Assembly (NCBI GenBank): GCA_002323245.1
Contig: DCPU01000024.1
Coordinates: 1 to 61,886 of the forward strand
Direction of reading: 5' to 3'
DNA length: 61,886 nt
Source of the DNA: Mariprofundus sp. UBA1536
Lineage (GTDB): Bacteria; Pseudomonadota; Zetaproteobacteria; Mariprofundales; Mariprofundaceae
Shown here: piece by piece, positions 19,301 through 27,844 of the stretch
Position numbering within the stretch: position 1 is the stretch's first letter
How the letters are laid out: the number at the start of each line of letters is the position of its first letter
Translations under genes and position numbers: made by a program
The notes under the pieces: model-generated
Databases searched by the model: none
The model's input: the letters and a program-made list of their open reading frames with translations, nothing else
Told to the model about the DNA's origin: nothing

Positions 19301-19439
19301 GTTGCGAAAAGTGTATCGCATTCATGGCCCAGCTTCGGATGCGCAGGTGGATGAAATGGACCCTGAAGATGCAGGCTTACCGCGTTCGGGGTTACTGGAA
19401 CATTTATTTAGTTTACCGGGCAAGCTTTTTGGTAAGTGA
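16392..19439 (+). CDS. YhdP-like AsmA family protein, directly downstream of mlaFEDC
   Basis: A protein of about 1015 residues with an N-terminal membrane anchor (about residues 12-32) and a very long periplasmic region, ending in an AsmA-like C-terminal domain (GRINQGGTLTRLLAAISLVD, then DVVGKGLFYDKMQVEADF and SALDAGGTGEVNLDTGHMDL). This order is that of YhdP/TIGR02099 proteins, which in E. coli help carry phospholipids to the outer membrane. It begins only 32 bp after mlaC, so one transcript is likely. ATG 16392 is chosen over the adjacent in-frame TTG 16389; no clear ribosome binding site is seen for either. Confidence 0.85.
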   Translation: MFKLCLIRGCRIVLMLAAAAFMAVAALFLGAPNISMFKSQVIESAQTQLQASQFEISDLKLAWQAGPALDLGNVQLQTSTYQLQNAHILLSYPLMHIFRGSLAPQVIISGGAFFLDLDKAAHEKPQASHVRTVFEAVDVSYVLQQQRQDIPQLSLELLPQESEFIVHAAGLDAYIAFDELKHLQQLRVEITDFSCLPNSWMQYAKNLTKAKVNVQNTADASWKWNVDVLADKGSLDIPQAHFLLPFQRLQADGSVVWQDVENKTLAWFEASSLHWKDDENFADLSMLWKQDNLHIDVHAGSASMPMLWSWLWMLGGDSWHAWLSSMHQGRIDTVTAVVDLPWSLPLQQAPSHQNLLDMTYHVNAKASGADIALGLEGDYLTAMHADVEVDSTQLQAKISSTLLDNGAGEISGEYSIDWENLMMQIQGQGMVDVGKLHNWLDKDSGQEMHWGKAPASATVNMRWSLKASGPEHTLVKVKPTADWILAPKGIDLVAHQGLATWDINRGLDLSDMQMTSPWFKGEVSLYLNKNKQWALENFELDAKASLKTLTDSFALPIEKPSGETALSLKLASGFWIGDLDMANAHWQNFLGEQRKGTEPMHIVFSGKPKGGVGDILPIQLSNIRLMGDTLDITGHAHITANSLDLNFEEIYSPAFVGKLRLFLPMHQELPIGLEVVADYVDRPLLTSYMQMKESNNTDAAGQNSPMPRLSLYADVRWMQWERSHAENFKVRFSSDDNSNGSISAELFDSGDLELENLDVSFSLLKQDQVDLHRFVAEGSGQKITISGSVHKLNPTEFQWQGLVVMGGEFGQLMAQAELNKLFNEGKMNAVFLGKGTFKEGEAWWRGLDGHLRLRVDEGRINQGGTLTRLLAAISLVDLPKYLIFQRQDVVGKGLFYDKMQVEADFKEEKLTIKQLAFLSSALDAGGTGEVNLDTGHMDLVIIGRPWQNIEAVVGSIPLLGYVLTGKDKSLLRKVYRIHGPASDAQVDEMDPEDAGLPRSGLLEHLFSLPGKLFGK

Positions 19440-19460
19440 TGGTTTGGTAAAGGGAGAGTT

Positions 19461-20192
19461 ATGCGCTTAATTATGCTGGATACCGAAACCACAGGCTTAT
19501 CACCAGCCAATGGCGATAAGATGGTGGAGATTGGCTGTGTGGAAGTGTGTAACCGAGATATGGGTCAAACCCGCACCTTTCATAAATATATCAATCCTGG
19601 CCGCCCAATTCCTGCAGAAGTGGTTCGTATTCATGGTATTGATGATGCTCGCATTAAAGATGAACCTAGCTTTGCTGAGATTGCCCAAGAATTTTTAGAC
19701 TTTATCAAGGGTGCCACTTTGGTGATTCACAACGCGCCCTTCGACTTGGGCTTTATTATGAATGAGCTGCTTGATTGCGGTTTTCCTAATATTCAAGACA
19801 TGCCCGTGATTGACACCCTGCAAATGGCTAAGAAACAGTTCCCTAGGCAGCGAAACAACCTCGATGCACTCTGCGACCGCTTTGAGGTGGAAAGAGGGCA
19901 TAGGGAGCTCCATGGCGCGCTTCTGGATTCGGAATTGCTTGCTGAAGTGTATTTGGCCATGACTGGTGGCAGACAATATTCATTGCATGTGGATACAGGG
20001 GTGAAACCAGCCTCAGAATATGTACGCTTACCAGCTATGGAACGCGGCCAAACTGAGCAGCGCGAAACAGCCGATCTTGTGCGCAGGCCGCCGATTCAGG
20101 TGCGTGATGAAGATTTACAAAGACACAGCCAGTTGATGCAACGCATCGCCAAAGAAAGCGGCAATCAAGTGATTTGGAAAGAGGTGGAATAA
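19461..20192 (+). CDS. dnaQ: DNA polymerase III epsilon subunit DnaQ
   Basis: A 243-residue proofreading 3'-5' exonuclease. Exo I is MLDTETTGLSP (residues about 5-15), Exo II includes VIHNAPFDLGFIMNEL, and Exo III is GHRELHGALLDSELLAEVY with the DEDDh histidine. The whole alignment and length match replicative epsilon. The C-terminal segment (about 190-243) would bind the alpha subunit. GGGAGAG gives a clear ribosome binding site. It is followed after 1 bp by the phosphatase gene. Confidence 0.95.
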   Translation: MRLIMLDTETTGLSPANGDKMVEIGCVEVCNRDMGQTRTFHKYINPGRPIPAEVVRIHGIDDARIKDEPSFAEIAQEFLDFIKGATLVIHNAPFDLGFIMNELLDCGFPNIQDMPVIDTLQMAKKQFPRQRNNLDALCDRFEVERGHRELHGALLDSELLAEVYLAMTGGRQYSLHVDTGVKPASEYVRLPAMERGQTEQRETADLVRRPPIQVRDEDLQRHSQLMQRIAKESGNQVIWKEVE

Positions 20193-20193
20193 T

Positions 20194-20640
20194 ATGTTTA
20201 TGCCAACACCCATTATGATGGTTTGTGCCGGCAATATTTGCCGCAGCCCATTTGCGGAATTTTATATGCGCAAAGCTTTGGCTGAAAAAGGTATTGAAGG
20301 CGAAGTGTTTAGCCGTGGTTTATTGTTGATGCCAGGCAAACGCGTGCCCGAAAAGGGTTTGAAAGTTGCCTTGGAATTTGGTGTGGATATGAGCACGCAT
20401 ATGTCGCAAGCATTGCTAGCCCCCGATATGGATAGAGCTGCTTTGGTGTTGGTGATGGAGCCAGATCAGCGGCAACACCTGATGAAAAAACGCCCTGAAC
20501 ATTTGGGTAAAGTGATGCTGCTTTCGCAGCCATGTGGCGGGAAGGTAGTGGATGATCCTATGGGGCGTTCTGAAGAGACCTTCCGCCGTGTTTATGGCGA
20601 AATTGCAACTTGTGTAGACGCTTGGGTAAAACGTTTCTAG
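20194..20640 (+). CDS. Low-molecular-weight protein-tyrosine phosphatase family protein
   Basis: A 148-residue cytoplasmic protein with the phosphatase P-loop VCAGNICRSP (catalytic Cys11, Arg17; C-X5-R), and a C-terminal DDPMGRSEETFRRVYGEI carrying the general-acid Asp-Pro. This is the LMW-PTP fold, shared by tyrosine phosphatases and arsenate reductases; substrate is unknown. AGAGGTGG upstream supports ATG 20194. It is the last gene of the mla-dnaQ stretch, and a strong terminator follows. Confidence 0.9.
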   Translation: MFMPTPIMMVCAGNICRSPFAEFYMRKALAEKGIEGEVFSRGLLLMPGKRVPEKGLKVALEFGVDMSTHMSQALLAPDMDRAALVLVMEPDQRQHLMKKRPEHLGKVMLLSQPCGGKVVDDPMGRSEETFRRVYGEIATCVDAWVKRF

Positions 20641-20653
20641 AAGGTGGGGTTAC

Positions 20654-20696
20654 AAAAAAAAGGCCGCGTTTAGTTATCTAAACGCGGCCTTTTTTA
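20654..20696. terminator. Bidirectional intrinsic terminator
   Basis: AGGCCGCGTTTAG and CTAAACGCGGCCT form a perfect 13-bp stem around a TTAT loop. An A run stands on the left and a T run on the right, so it can stop both the phosphatase transcript and the convergent gltBD transcript. Confidence 0.95.
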
Positions 20697-20714
20697 TGGT
20701 TGTTGTTTACAGGC

Positions 20715-22151
20715 TTAGTGGGGTAAACCAGATGAGCCCATCAAGTAGGTATCCACAGCATACGCTGCTTGTCTGCCTTCACGAATGGCCCAAACCACAA
20801 GTGATTGTCCGCGGCGCATATCGCCTGCAGAAAACACTTTATCAAGGCTGGTTTTATAATCGTCAGTATTGGCCAGCACATTACCGCGGCCATCTTTAGC
20901 CACTGCCAATTCTTCAATCATACCTTCATGCACAGGATGCAAGAAGCCCATGGCTAAGAAGACAACATCAGCTTTGAGGGTGAATTCGCTACCTGGAATT
21001 TCAGTCATTGCCCATTGGCCATTTTCGCCAGGTTTCCAATCCACGCGTACGCAATCAATGGCAGTCACTTTACCATTTTCACCAACAAAACGTTTGGTGG
21101 TAACTGCGAAATCACGCTCACAGCCTTCATCTTGTGAAGTAGAGGTGCGCATTTTCATGGGCCAGTTTGGCCAAGTGACCAGTTTGTTTGGTTTTTCTGG
21201 TGGTGCAGGCATGATTTCAATTTGTGTTACAGAAGCTGCGCCATGACGGTTCGAAGTTCCGATACAGTCTGAGCCCGTATCGCCGCCGCCAATCACGACC
21301 ACATGTTTGCCCTTAGCAGAAACAAAATCGCTTTCTGGAATGTCATCACCAAGCACACGTTTGGTGTTTTTGGTCAGTAATTCCATAGCGAAATGAATGC
21401 CATTTAACTCGCGACCTTCAATCGGCAAATCACGGGGCGCTTCAGCACCGCCTGTGAGCACCACAGCATCAAATTCATCAAGCAAAGCTTTGGCAGGGGT
21501 AGTCACGCCAATGTGTTGGTTGACTCGGAATTCAACACCTTCAGCTTCCATTTGTGCCATGCGGCGATCAATCACTTCTTTTTCAAATTTGAAATTTGGA
21601 ATGCCGTAACGCATCAAACCACCAATACGGTTTTGTTTTTCAAAAACCACCACATCATGGCCAACGCGTGCCAACTGTTGGGCGCATGCTAGGCCCGAAG
21701 GGCCTGAGCCGACGATGCCAACTTTTTTACCTGTTTTCTTCTCAGCAATTTGTGGTTTTACCCAGCCTTCTTTAAAGCCTTTCTCGATGATGGAAAGCTC
21801 AATATTCTTGATGGTGACGGCATCACCAATCAAATTCACAGTGCAAGCTTCTTCACATGGCGCAGGGCAGATACGGCCAGTAAATTCAGGGAAGTTATTG
21901 GTTGAATGCAACACTGCCAACGCTTCTTTCCATTTGCCTTTATACACCAAATCATTCCAATCAGGGATGATGTTGTTGATGGGGCAACCGTTGTGACAAA
22001 AAGGAATGCCACAATCCATGCAGCGGGCACCTTGGGTGCTTAAATCTTCAGGAAGTTTTGAGAATTCCTTAAAGTGCACAATGCGCTCTGCCACCGGGGC
22101 ATAAGTCAGGTTTTCGCGTTCAAATTCTTTGAACCCCGTTGGCTTACCCAT
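20715..22151 (-). CDS. gltD: Glutamate synthase (NADPH) small subunit GltD
   Basis: A 478-residue FAD/NADPH-binding subunit. The N-terminal iron-sulphur region has CMDCGIPFCHNGCPINN (residues about 38-54), followed by the FAD motif VGIVGSGPSGLACAQQLA and a NAD(P)H motif VVIGGGDTGSDC. It supplies electrons to GltB for making two glutamates from glutamine and 2-oxoglutarate. The frame extends to 22178, but ATG 22151 is preceded by AAGGAG at a good distance and overlaps the end of gltB by 8 bp, so it is the likely start. Confidence 0.95.
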   Translation of the reverse strand: MGKPTGFKEFERENLTYAPVAERIVHFKEFSKLPEDLSTQGARCMDCGIPFCHNGCPINNIIPDWNDLVYKGKWKEALAVLHSTNNFPEFTGRICPAPCEEACTVNLIGDAVTIKNIELSIIEKGFKEGWVKPQIAEKKTGKKVGIVGSGPSGLACAQQLARVGHDVVVFEKQNRIGGLMRYGIPNFKFEKEVIDRRMAQMEAEGVEFRVNQHIGVTTPAKALLDEFDAVVLTGGAEAPRDLPIEGRELNGIHFAMELLTKNTKRVLGDDIPESDFVSAKGKHVVVIGGGDTGSDCIGTSNRHGAASVTQIEIMPAPPEKPNKLVTWPNWPMKMRTSTSQDEGCERDFAVTTKRFVGENGKVTAIDCVRVDWKPGENGQWAMTEIPGSEFTLKADVVFLAMGFLHPVHEGMIEELAVAKDGRGNVLANTDDYKTSLDKVFSAGDMRRGQSLVVWAIREGRQAAYAVDTYLMGSSGLPH

Positions 22152-25100
22152 GAGTAGACTCCTTCGCTTCTTCAACAATCTTTTGTGCTTCGCGTTCAGC
22201 CAGTGCGCGTTTGTAATCCACTGGGATGACCTTCACAAATTTTTCTAGTGATACATTCCAATTCTCAAGAATAGCTTTACCACGGCTTGAGTTGGTGTAG
22301 TGAACATGACGCAAAATCAAATCATGCAAGATTTTGGCATCATTTTGGCTCATATGATGACGAATATTTACTCTACCCATGGTTTCTAAGCTGCCGCCCA
22401 TATGGTAGAGATCTTCAAGTGTTTCATCTTCAGACAACAATGGCTCAAGATTCACTTGCGACATATTGCAACGGTTTTCAAAGTCGCCTGACTCATCTAA
22501 CACATAGGCCATGCCGCCAGACATACCCGCTGCAAAGTTGCGGCCAGTCTCACCCAAAATCACTACGGTCCCACCAGTCATATACTCACAGCCATGATCG
22601 CCCACGCCTTCAACAACAGCGACTGCACCAGAGTTGCGTACTGCAAAACGTTCACCAGCAATACCGTTGAAATAAGCTTCGCCGTCGATAGCACCAAACA
22701 ATACAGTGTTGCCCACGATGCTGTTTTCTTCGGCTTTGATTGGCGTTTGTTTTGGCGGACGAATGCTGATGCGGCCACCTGACAAACCTTTGCCCACGTA
22801 ATCGTTACCCACGCCTTCCAAATCAATGCTTACACCACGTGCAAGCCATGCGCCCAAGGATTGACCAGCAGTGCCTTTGGCTTTGATAGCGATGGTATCT
22901 TCGGGCAAACCAGTATGACCATATTTCTTGGCCACTTTGCCCGAAAGCATGGTGCCAAAGCTACGGTCGACGTTGCAAATTTTGGTTTCAATCACCACTG
23001 GTGTTTTATTGTCCAAAGCAGGTTTAGCTTCTGCAATGAGTTTATTATCAATCAGCGTCGTTAAACCATGATCTTGTTTTTTCGTATGACGTCTATCATC
23101 TTCAGATTCCACTTGATGGAAAATCGGCGTCAAATCAATACCTTCTGATTTCCAATGACGAATGGCATCATCAGTATCAAGCATATCCGAGCGTCCTACC
23201 ATTTCATCAAAGGTGCGGAAACCAAGCTCAGCCATCCACTCGCGTGTTTCTTCAGCTACATACATAAAGTAGTTGACCACGTCTTCTGGTTTGCCTACAA
23301 ATTTCTTGCGCAAGACTGCGTCTTGGGTGGCAACACCCACAGGGCACGTATTCAAATGGCATTTGCGCATCATAATGCAGCCTTCAGCCACCAAAGCGAT
23401 GGTGCCAAACGCTACTTCATCAGCGCCCAGTAATGCAGCAATCACTACATCGCGGCCAGTACGCATTTGACCATCAGCTTGCAGGCGCGTGCGGCTACGC
23501 AAGCGATTGAGCAACAAGGTTTGCTGGGTTTCAGCCAAGCCTACTTCCCATGCGCTACCAGCGTATTTGATAGATGTCAGCGGAGATGCGCCCGTACCAC
23601 CATCGTGACCTGCAATCACCACGTGGTCAGCATGGGCTTTCACCACACCAGCGGCTACGGTGCCCACTCCGATTTCAGATACCAATTTCACTGAGATATC
23701 AGCATCGGTATTGGTGTTTTTTAAATCGAAAATCAGCTGCGCCAAGTCTTCAATCGAATAAATATCATGATGCGGTGGCGGGGAAATCAAACCCACACCC
23801 GGGGTAGAGTGACGCACTTTACCAATACGCTCATCCACCTTATGACCAGGCAATTGTCCGCCTTCACCAGGTTTTGCGCCTTGGGCCATTTTAATTTGGA
23901 TTTGATCAGCATTGGCTAGGTATTCTGTGGTGACACCAAATCGACCTGATGCCACTTGCTTGATGGCAGAGCGCATAGAATCGCCATTCGGAAGCGGTGT
24001 GAACCGCTCAACCTCTTCGCCGCCTTCACCAGTGTTGGACTTACCGCCCAAACGGTTCATGGCAATGGCCAAAGTAGAGTGCGCTTCATGAGAAATCGAA
24101 CCAAATGACATCGCGCCGGTAGCGAAGCGTTTTACAATCGAAGTAGCGGGTTCCACTTCATCAATAGAAATAGCGTTGCCTTGATTGAATTTAAACAAAG
24201 CGCGCAAGGTGACCATGCGGCCTTTTTGGTTGTTGATATGGTTGGCAAACTCTTTGTACATACCGTAGTTGCTGGTGCGCACTGCATGTTGCAATTTGGC
24301 AATGGTTTCAGGACCAAGCAAATGCTCTTCACCGCGTACGCGCCAAGCGTACTCGCCACCCACATCCAAAGCGTGTTTGTGGTTCATCGAATTGCCATAC
24401 GCCAATTGATGGCGCATCACAGATTCTTTAGCCACTTCAGCCAAACCTACACCTTCGATTTGGGTAGCAGTGCCTGTGAAATATTTTTCTACAAACGATG
24501 AAGATAAGCCAAATGCTTCGAAAATTTGCGCGCCGCAATACGATTGGTAAGTAGAAATGCCCATCTTCGACATGACTTTATACAAACCCTTTCCCACAGA
24601 TTTGATGAAATGTGGTTCAATATCAGCAGCGTTCAGTTTATCCGACAATTGTCCATTCGCATGCATATCAATCAGTGTTTCAAAGGCCAAATAAGGATTC
24701 ACAGCTTCAGCACCATATCCAGCCAAAGTAGCGAAATGGTGGACTTCACGCGCAGAACCTGTTTCAACAACAAGGCCAGTTTCAACACGCAAACCTTTAC
24801 GAATCAAGTGTTGATGCACAGCAGATGTAGCCAGTAAAGCAGGAATTGGAATTTGCGTTTCATCCAAAGTGCGATCGGATAGAATGATGATGTTGTATTG
24901 CTCAGTAACAGCTTCTTCTGCGCGTGCACACAAGTTTTCAATGGCCATTTCCATGCCCATAGCACCCGAATCAGCAGGATAGCAGAATGACAAGGTTTTA
25001 CTGCGGAAAGCACCATTTGTGGCTTCATGGATATGACGAATCTTTTCCAAATCACGATTGGTCAAAATCGGTTGACGAACTTCCAATCTTTGCCCTGGTG

Positions 25101-26781
25101 TATCAGAACCAAGACCAAGCAGGTTGGGGTTGGGGCCAATAAATGAAGTTAAGCTCATGACCATTTCTTCACGAATTGGGTCAATCGGAGGATTGGTCAC
25201 CTGTGCAAAGAGTTGGCGGAAATAGTTGTACATCGGCTTTGCCCGATTCGACAACACTGCATGTGGCGAATCATTACCCATAGAACCAGTGGCTTCCATG
25301 CCTGTTTCAGCCATGGGTGCCATCAGGAATTTGAGGTTTTCTTGGGTGTAACCAAAAGCTTGTTGTTTATTGAGTAATGTGTCGTGGTCTGGTTGAACGG
25401 TGGTAACATCAATATCCAAATCTTCAATTTTGATTTGGGTTTCAGCTAAAATCTTGCCGTAGTCTTGTGCGTTGGCTAGAGAGTCTTTGATTTCATTGTC
25501 ATCGACAATGCGGCCTTCTTCGAGGTCGATAAGGAACATTTTACCAGGTTGTAAACGCCATTTTTTGATGATTTTTTCTTCAGGGATATCCAAAACGCCC
25601 ATTTCAGACGCCATCACCACATAATCATCGTTGGTCACCAAATAACGCGCAGGACGCAGGCCATTGCGGTCGAGTGTGGCTCCAATTTGACGGCCATCAG
25701 TGAATGCTACAGCTGCAGGACCATCCCATGGTTCCATCAAGGCTGCATGGTATTCATAAAACGCTTTGCGCTTTTTATCCATCGATTTATTGCCAGCCCA
25801 TGCTTCTGGAATCAAAAGCATAGCCGCATGGGTAAGTGAATAACCACCCATCACTAAAAGTTCAAGGGCATTATCAAAACATGCTGTATCTGATTGGTTT
25901 TCAGGAATCAAAGGCCATACTTTATCCAAATCACCAGCTAGGTATTGGGATTTCATAGAGTGGCGGCGTGCATTCATCCAGTTGATGTTGCCCCGTACGG
26001 TGTTGATTTCACCATTGTGCGCAACCATGCGGAACGGGTGAGCTAGGCCCCATGATGGGAAGGTGTTGGTAGAAAAGCGTTGATGCACCAAAGCCAAAGC
26101 TGAAGTCATGCGTGCATCGTTTAAGTCGGCGTAATATGGGCCAACTTGGTGGGAGTGGAACATGCCTTTATACACGATGGTGCGTGAAGAAAGCGATGCA
26201 ACATAAAATTTAGCCGCATCTTCATAAGAAGCTTTGGCAATTTGGTTTTCAAAGATTTTACGAATTACAAATAATTTGCGCTCGAAGGATGCTTGGTCTG
26301 GGCAGTTTTCACCGCGACCTACAAATACCTGGCGAATGACGGGTTCACAATCGGTAACGCTTTTTGGCAAATCAGCGTAAACAGCATCCACTGGCACATC
26401 GCGCCAGCCAAGTACTTGCTGCCCTTCGTTGGCAATCGTGGATTCTACGAGTTTCATGCATGCAGAACGGTGTTCAGCATTTTGTGGCAAGAAAAGCATG
26501 CCAACAGCGTAGTTTCCAACACTTGGTAAGGTGATGTTGGCATCAGAACAAACAGCTTGGAAAAAATCATCAGGGATTTGAATGAGGATACCTGCACCAT
26601 CACCTTCACGAGGGTCAGCACCAGCTGCACCGCGATGGGTTAAACGCTCAAGGATTTCTAATCCTTTTTGGATAATATCATGACTTTTTTTGTTTTTGAT
26701 ATGCGCAATAAAACCAACACCACACGCATCGTGCTCTTGTTGAGGGTTGTATAAACCTTGTTTTTTCGGCATTTGTGTCAT
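22144..26781 (-). CDS. gltB: Glutamate synthase (NADPH) large subunit GltB
   Basis: A large subunit of 1545 residues. After a short propeptide, Cys20 in EHDACGVGFIAH is the class II glutamine amidotransferase nucleophile, which becomes the N terminus on processing. The FMN-binding synthase domain follows, with the 3Fe-4S motif CHLNTCPVGVATQ near residue 1140, and a C-terminal GXGXG-type beta helix (GGTVVILGETGRNFAAGMSGG). The product is the ammonia-channelling half of GOGAT. GGAG upstream fits ATG 26781; an in-frame TTG at 26793 overlaps that site. It forms an operon with gltD. Confidence 0.97.
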   Translation of the reverse strand: MTQMPKKQGLYNPQQEHDACGVGFIAHIKNKKSHDIIQKGLEILERLTHRGAAGADPREGDGAGILIQIPDDFFQAVCSDANITLPSVGNYAVGMLFLPQNAEHRSACMKLVESTIANEGQQVLGWRDVPVDAVYADLPKSVTDCEPVIRQVFVGRGENCPDQASFERKLFVIRKIFENQIAKASYEDAAKFYVASLSSRTIVYKGMFHSHQVGPYYADLNDARMTSALALVHQRFSTNTFPSWGLAHPFRMVAHNGEINTVRGNINWMNARRHSMKSQYLAGDLDKVWPLIPENQSDTACFDNALELLVMGGYSLTHAAMLLIPEAWAGNKSMDKKRKAFYEYHAALMEPWDGPAAVAFTDGRQIGATLDRNGLRPARYLVTNDDYVVMASEMGVLDIPEEKIIKKWRLQPGKMFLIDLEEGRIVDDNEIKDSLANAQDYGKILAETQIKIEDLDIDVTTVQPDHDTLLNKQQAFGYTQENLKFLMAPMAETGMEATGSMGNDSPHAVLSNRAKPMYNYFRQLFAQVTNPPIDPIREEMVMSLTSFIGPNPNLLGLGSDTPGQRLEVRQPILTNRDLEKIRHIHEATNGAFRSKTLSFCYPADSGAMGMEMAIENLCARAEEAVTEQYNIIILSDRTLDETQIPIPALLATSAVHQHLIRKGLRVETGLVVETGSAREVHHFATLAGYGAEAVNPYLAFETLIDMHANGQLSDKLNAADIEPHFIKSVGKGLYKVMSKMGISTYQSYCGAQIFEAFGLSSSFVEKYFTGTATQIEGVGLAEVAKESVMRHQLAYGNSMNHKHALDVGGEYAWRVRGEEHLLGPETIAKLQHAVRTSNYGMYKEFANHINNQKGRMVTLRALFKFNQGNAISIDEVEPATSIVKRFATGAMSFGSISHEAHSTLAIAMNRLGGKSNTGEGGEEVERFTPLPNGDSMRSAIKQVASGRFGVTTEYLANADQIQIKMAQGAKPGEGGQLPGHKVDERIGKVRHSTPGVGLISPPPHHDIYSIEDLAQLIFDLKNTNTDADISVKLVSEIGVGTVAAGVVKAHADHVVIAGHDGGTGASPLTSIKYAGSAWEVGLAETQQTLLLNRLRSRTRLQADGQMRTGRDVVIAALLGADEVAFGTIALVAEGCIMMRKCHLNTCPVGVATQDAVLRKKFVGKPEDVVNYFMYVAEETREWMAELGFRTFDEMVGRSDMLDTDDAIRHWKSEGIDLTPIFHQVESEDDRRHTKKQDHGLTTLIDNKLIAEAKPALDNKTPVVIETKICNVDRSFGTMLSGKVAKKYGHTGLPEDTIAIKAKGTAGQSLGAWLARGVSIDLEGVGNDYVGKGLSGGRISIRPPKQTPIKAEENSIVGNTVLFGAIDGEAYFNGIAGERFAVRNSGAVAVVEGVGDHGCEYMTGGTVVILGETGRNFAAGMSGGMAYVLDESGDFENRCNMSQVNLEPLLSEDETLEDLYHMGGSLETMGRVNIRHHMSQNDAKILHDLILRHVHYTNSSRGKAILENWNVSLEKFVKVIPVDYKRALAEREAQKIVEEAKESTHG

Positions 26782-26831
26782 CAATAGCTCCAATGAAAGA
26801 AACGATTCGCTTTTTGTTAAAAAGGCGGCGC

Positions 26832-26860
26832 ACTATAATCAATTGTTATAACTTTGTCAT
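26832..26860 (-). promoter_or_regulatory. Putative sigma-70 promoter of gltBD
   Basis: On the minus strand ATGACA (26860-26855) is followed after 17 bp by TATAGT (26837-26832) and then a GCGCCGCC discriminator. Five of six bases match the consensus in each box. The gltB start codon lies about 50 bp downstream. Confidence 0.6.
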
Positions 26861-26931
26861 TGCTGTTTGAGGAAGTTTTTCTTATCTTCGTAAACCTATG
26901 AAAAGCTGAGTGAAAATATTGCTAGGTAGGC

Positions 26932-26967
26932 AAAAAAAAAGCCCCGCCAACTTCACGATGGCGAGGC
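26932..26967 (-). terminator. Intrinsic terminator of the CBS-domain gene
   Basis: On the minus strand GCCTCGCCA and TGGCGGGGC form a 9-bp stem with one G-U pair, followed by nine T residues. It lies just after the stop at 26990. Confidence 0.9.
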
Positions 26968-26989
26968 CTTTGGTGTTGGTGGTTGCTGA

Positions 26990-27445
26990 TTAGGCTTTCT
27001 TGCTGCCGTGTTCGATAAACATCGCACCATTGATGGCTTCGATGGTGACTACACCAACAAGTTTAGCGCCATCAACTACTGGGATACGACGCAAATTGCG
27101 AAGCCCCATGAATGATAGTGCTTTAAGGATTGGATCATCCAAGGCAACAGACACAGGGTTGGCAGTCATTACATCAGCAACAGTTTTTTGCAAAACACTT
27201 GCGTAACCATCTTCCATCGCTTCAAAATCACGAGCAGCAAGGGTGTCATGCACATAGTCGCCTTGTTGTGGGTACAAAGGCATCATGATGTCACGGATGG
27301 TGACCACACCAATCAGGTTTTTGTCGGCATCTACCACTGGAACTGAAGCACTGTTGGTCAAAACCATTTGTGAAACAACTTTGCGTAGGCTGTCATTTTT
27401 TGATACTGAAACTGCATCGTTACTTACAACATCACGAATAAGCAT
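26990..27445 (-). CDS. Tandem CBS-domain protein
   Basis: A 151-residue protein made of two CBS domains. The first is VSNDAVSVSKNDSLRKVVSQM to VVTIRDIMMP, the second VADVMTANPVSVALDDPILK to VDGAKLVGVVTIEAING. Such pairs bind adenosine nucleotides and act as sensors, alone or in trans. It is a single gene with its own terminator, upstream of gltB on the same strand; its target is unknown. A GAGGGAT-like ribosome binding site precedes the ATG. Confidence 0.85.
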   Translation of the reverse strand: MLIRDVVSNDAVSVSKNDSLRKVVSQMVLTNSASVPVVDADKNLIGVVTIRDIMMPLYPQQGDYVHDTLAARDFEAMEDGYASVLQKTVADVMTANPVSVALDDPILKALSFMGLRNLRRIPVVDGAKLVGVVTIEAINGAMFIEHGSKKA

Positions 27446-27624
27446 GTCGGTATATCCCTCTCTTTTTGTGAACTACTAAATATTTAAATAGTGATTGTGT
27501 GAAATTTAACACCCTCTAAAGGCCACAATTAAGCCAACGAAAAAGAATAAAGCAACATTTTATCGTTTTAGCTGCTAATTTTTACGCAATGCTGGCTTTT
27601 GCAAACAGTGGTTTATTTTCCAGA

Positions 27625-27653
27625 TTGATTTGATGAAATGCCGTGGCATAGTG
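27625..27653 (+). promoter_or_regulatory. Putative sigma-70 promoter of tRNA-Leu
   Basis: TTGATT (27625-27630) and CATAGT (27648-27653) are 17 bp apart and are followed by a GCGCCC discriminator. The tRNA starts 43 bp after the -10 box. Confidence 0.5.
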
Positions 27654-27696
27654 CGCCCATCTTGTGGATGCATTGCGCTTCCAAGATATAACATAT

Positions 27697-27781
<85 letters not shown>

Positions 27782-27844
27782 CATATAATTATGTATCCAT
27801 GCATTCTAAATCAAAAGTATCAAACAACATCTGCGGAGGCTTAA

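Noticed and set aside
26782..26793. TTG 26793 as start of gltB
   Set aside because: The GGAG ribosome binding site overlaps these codons; ATG 26781 fits it.
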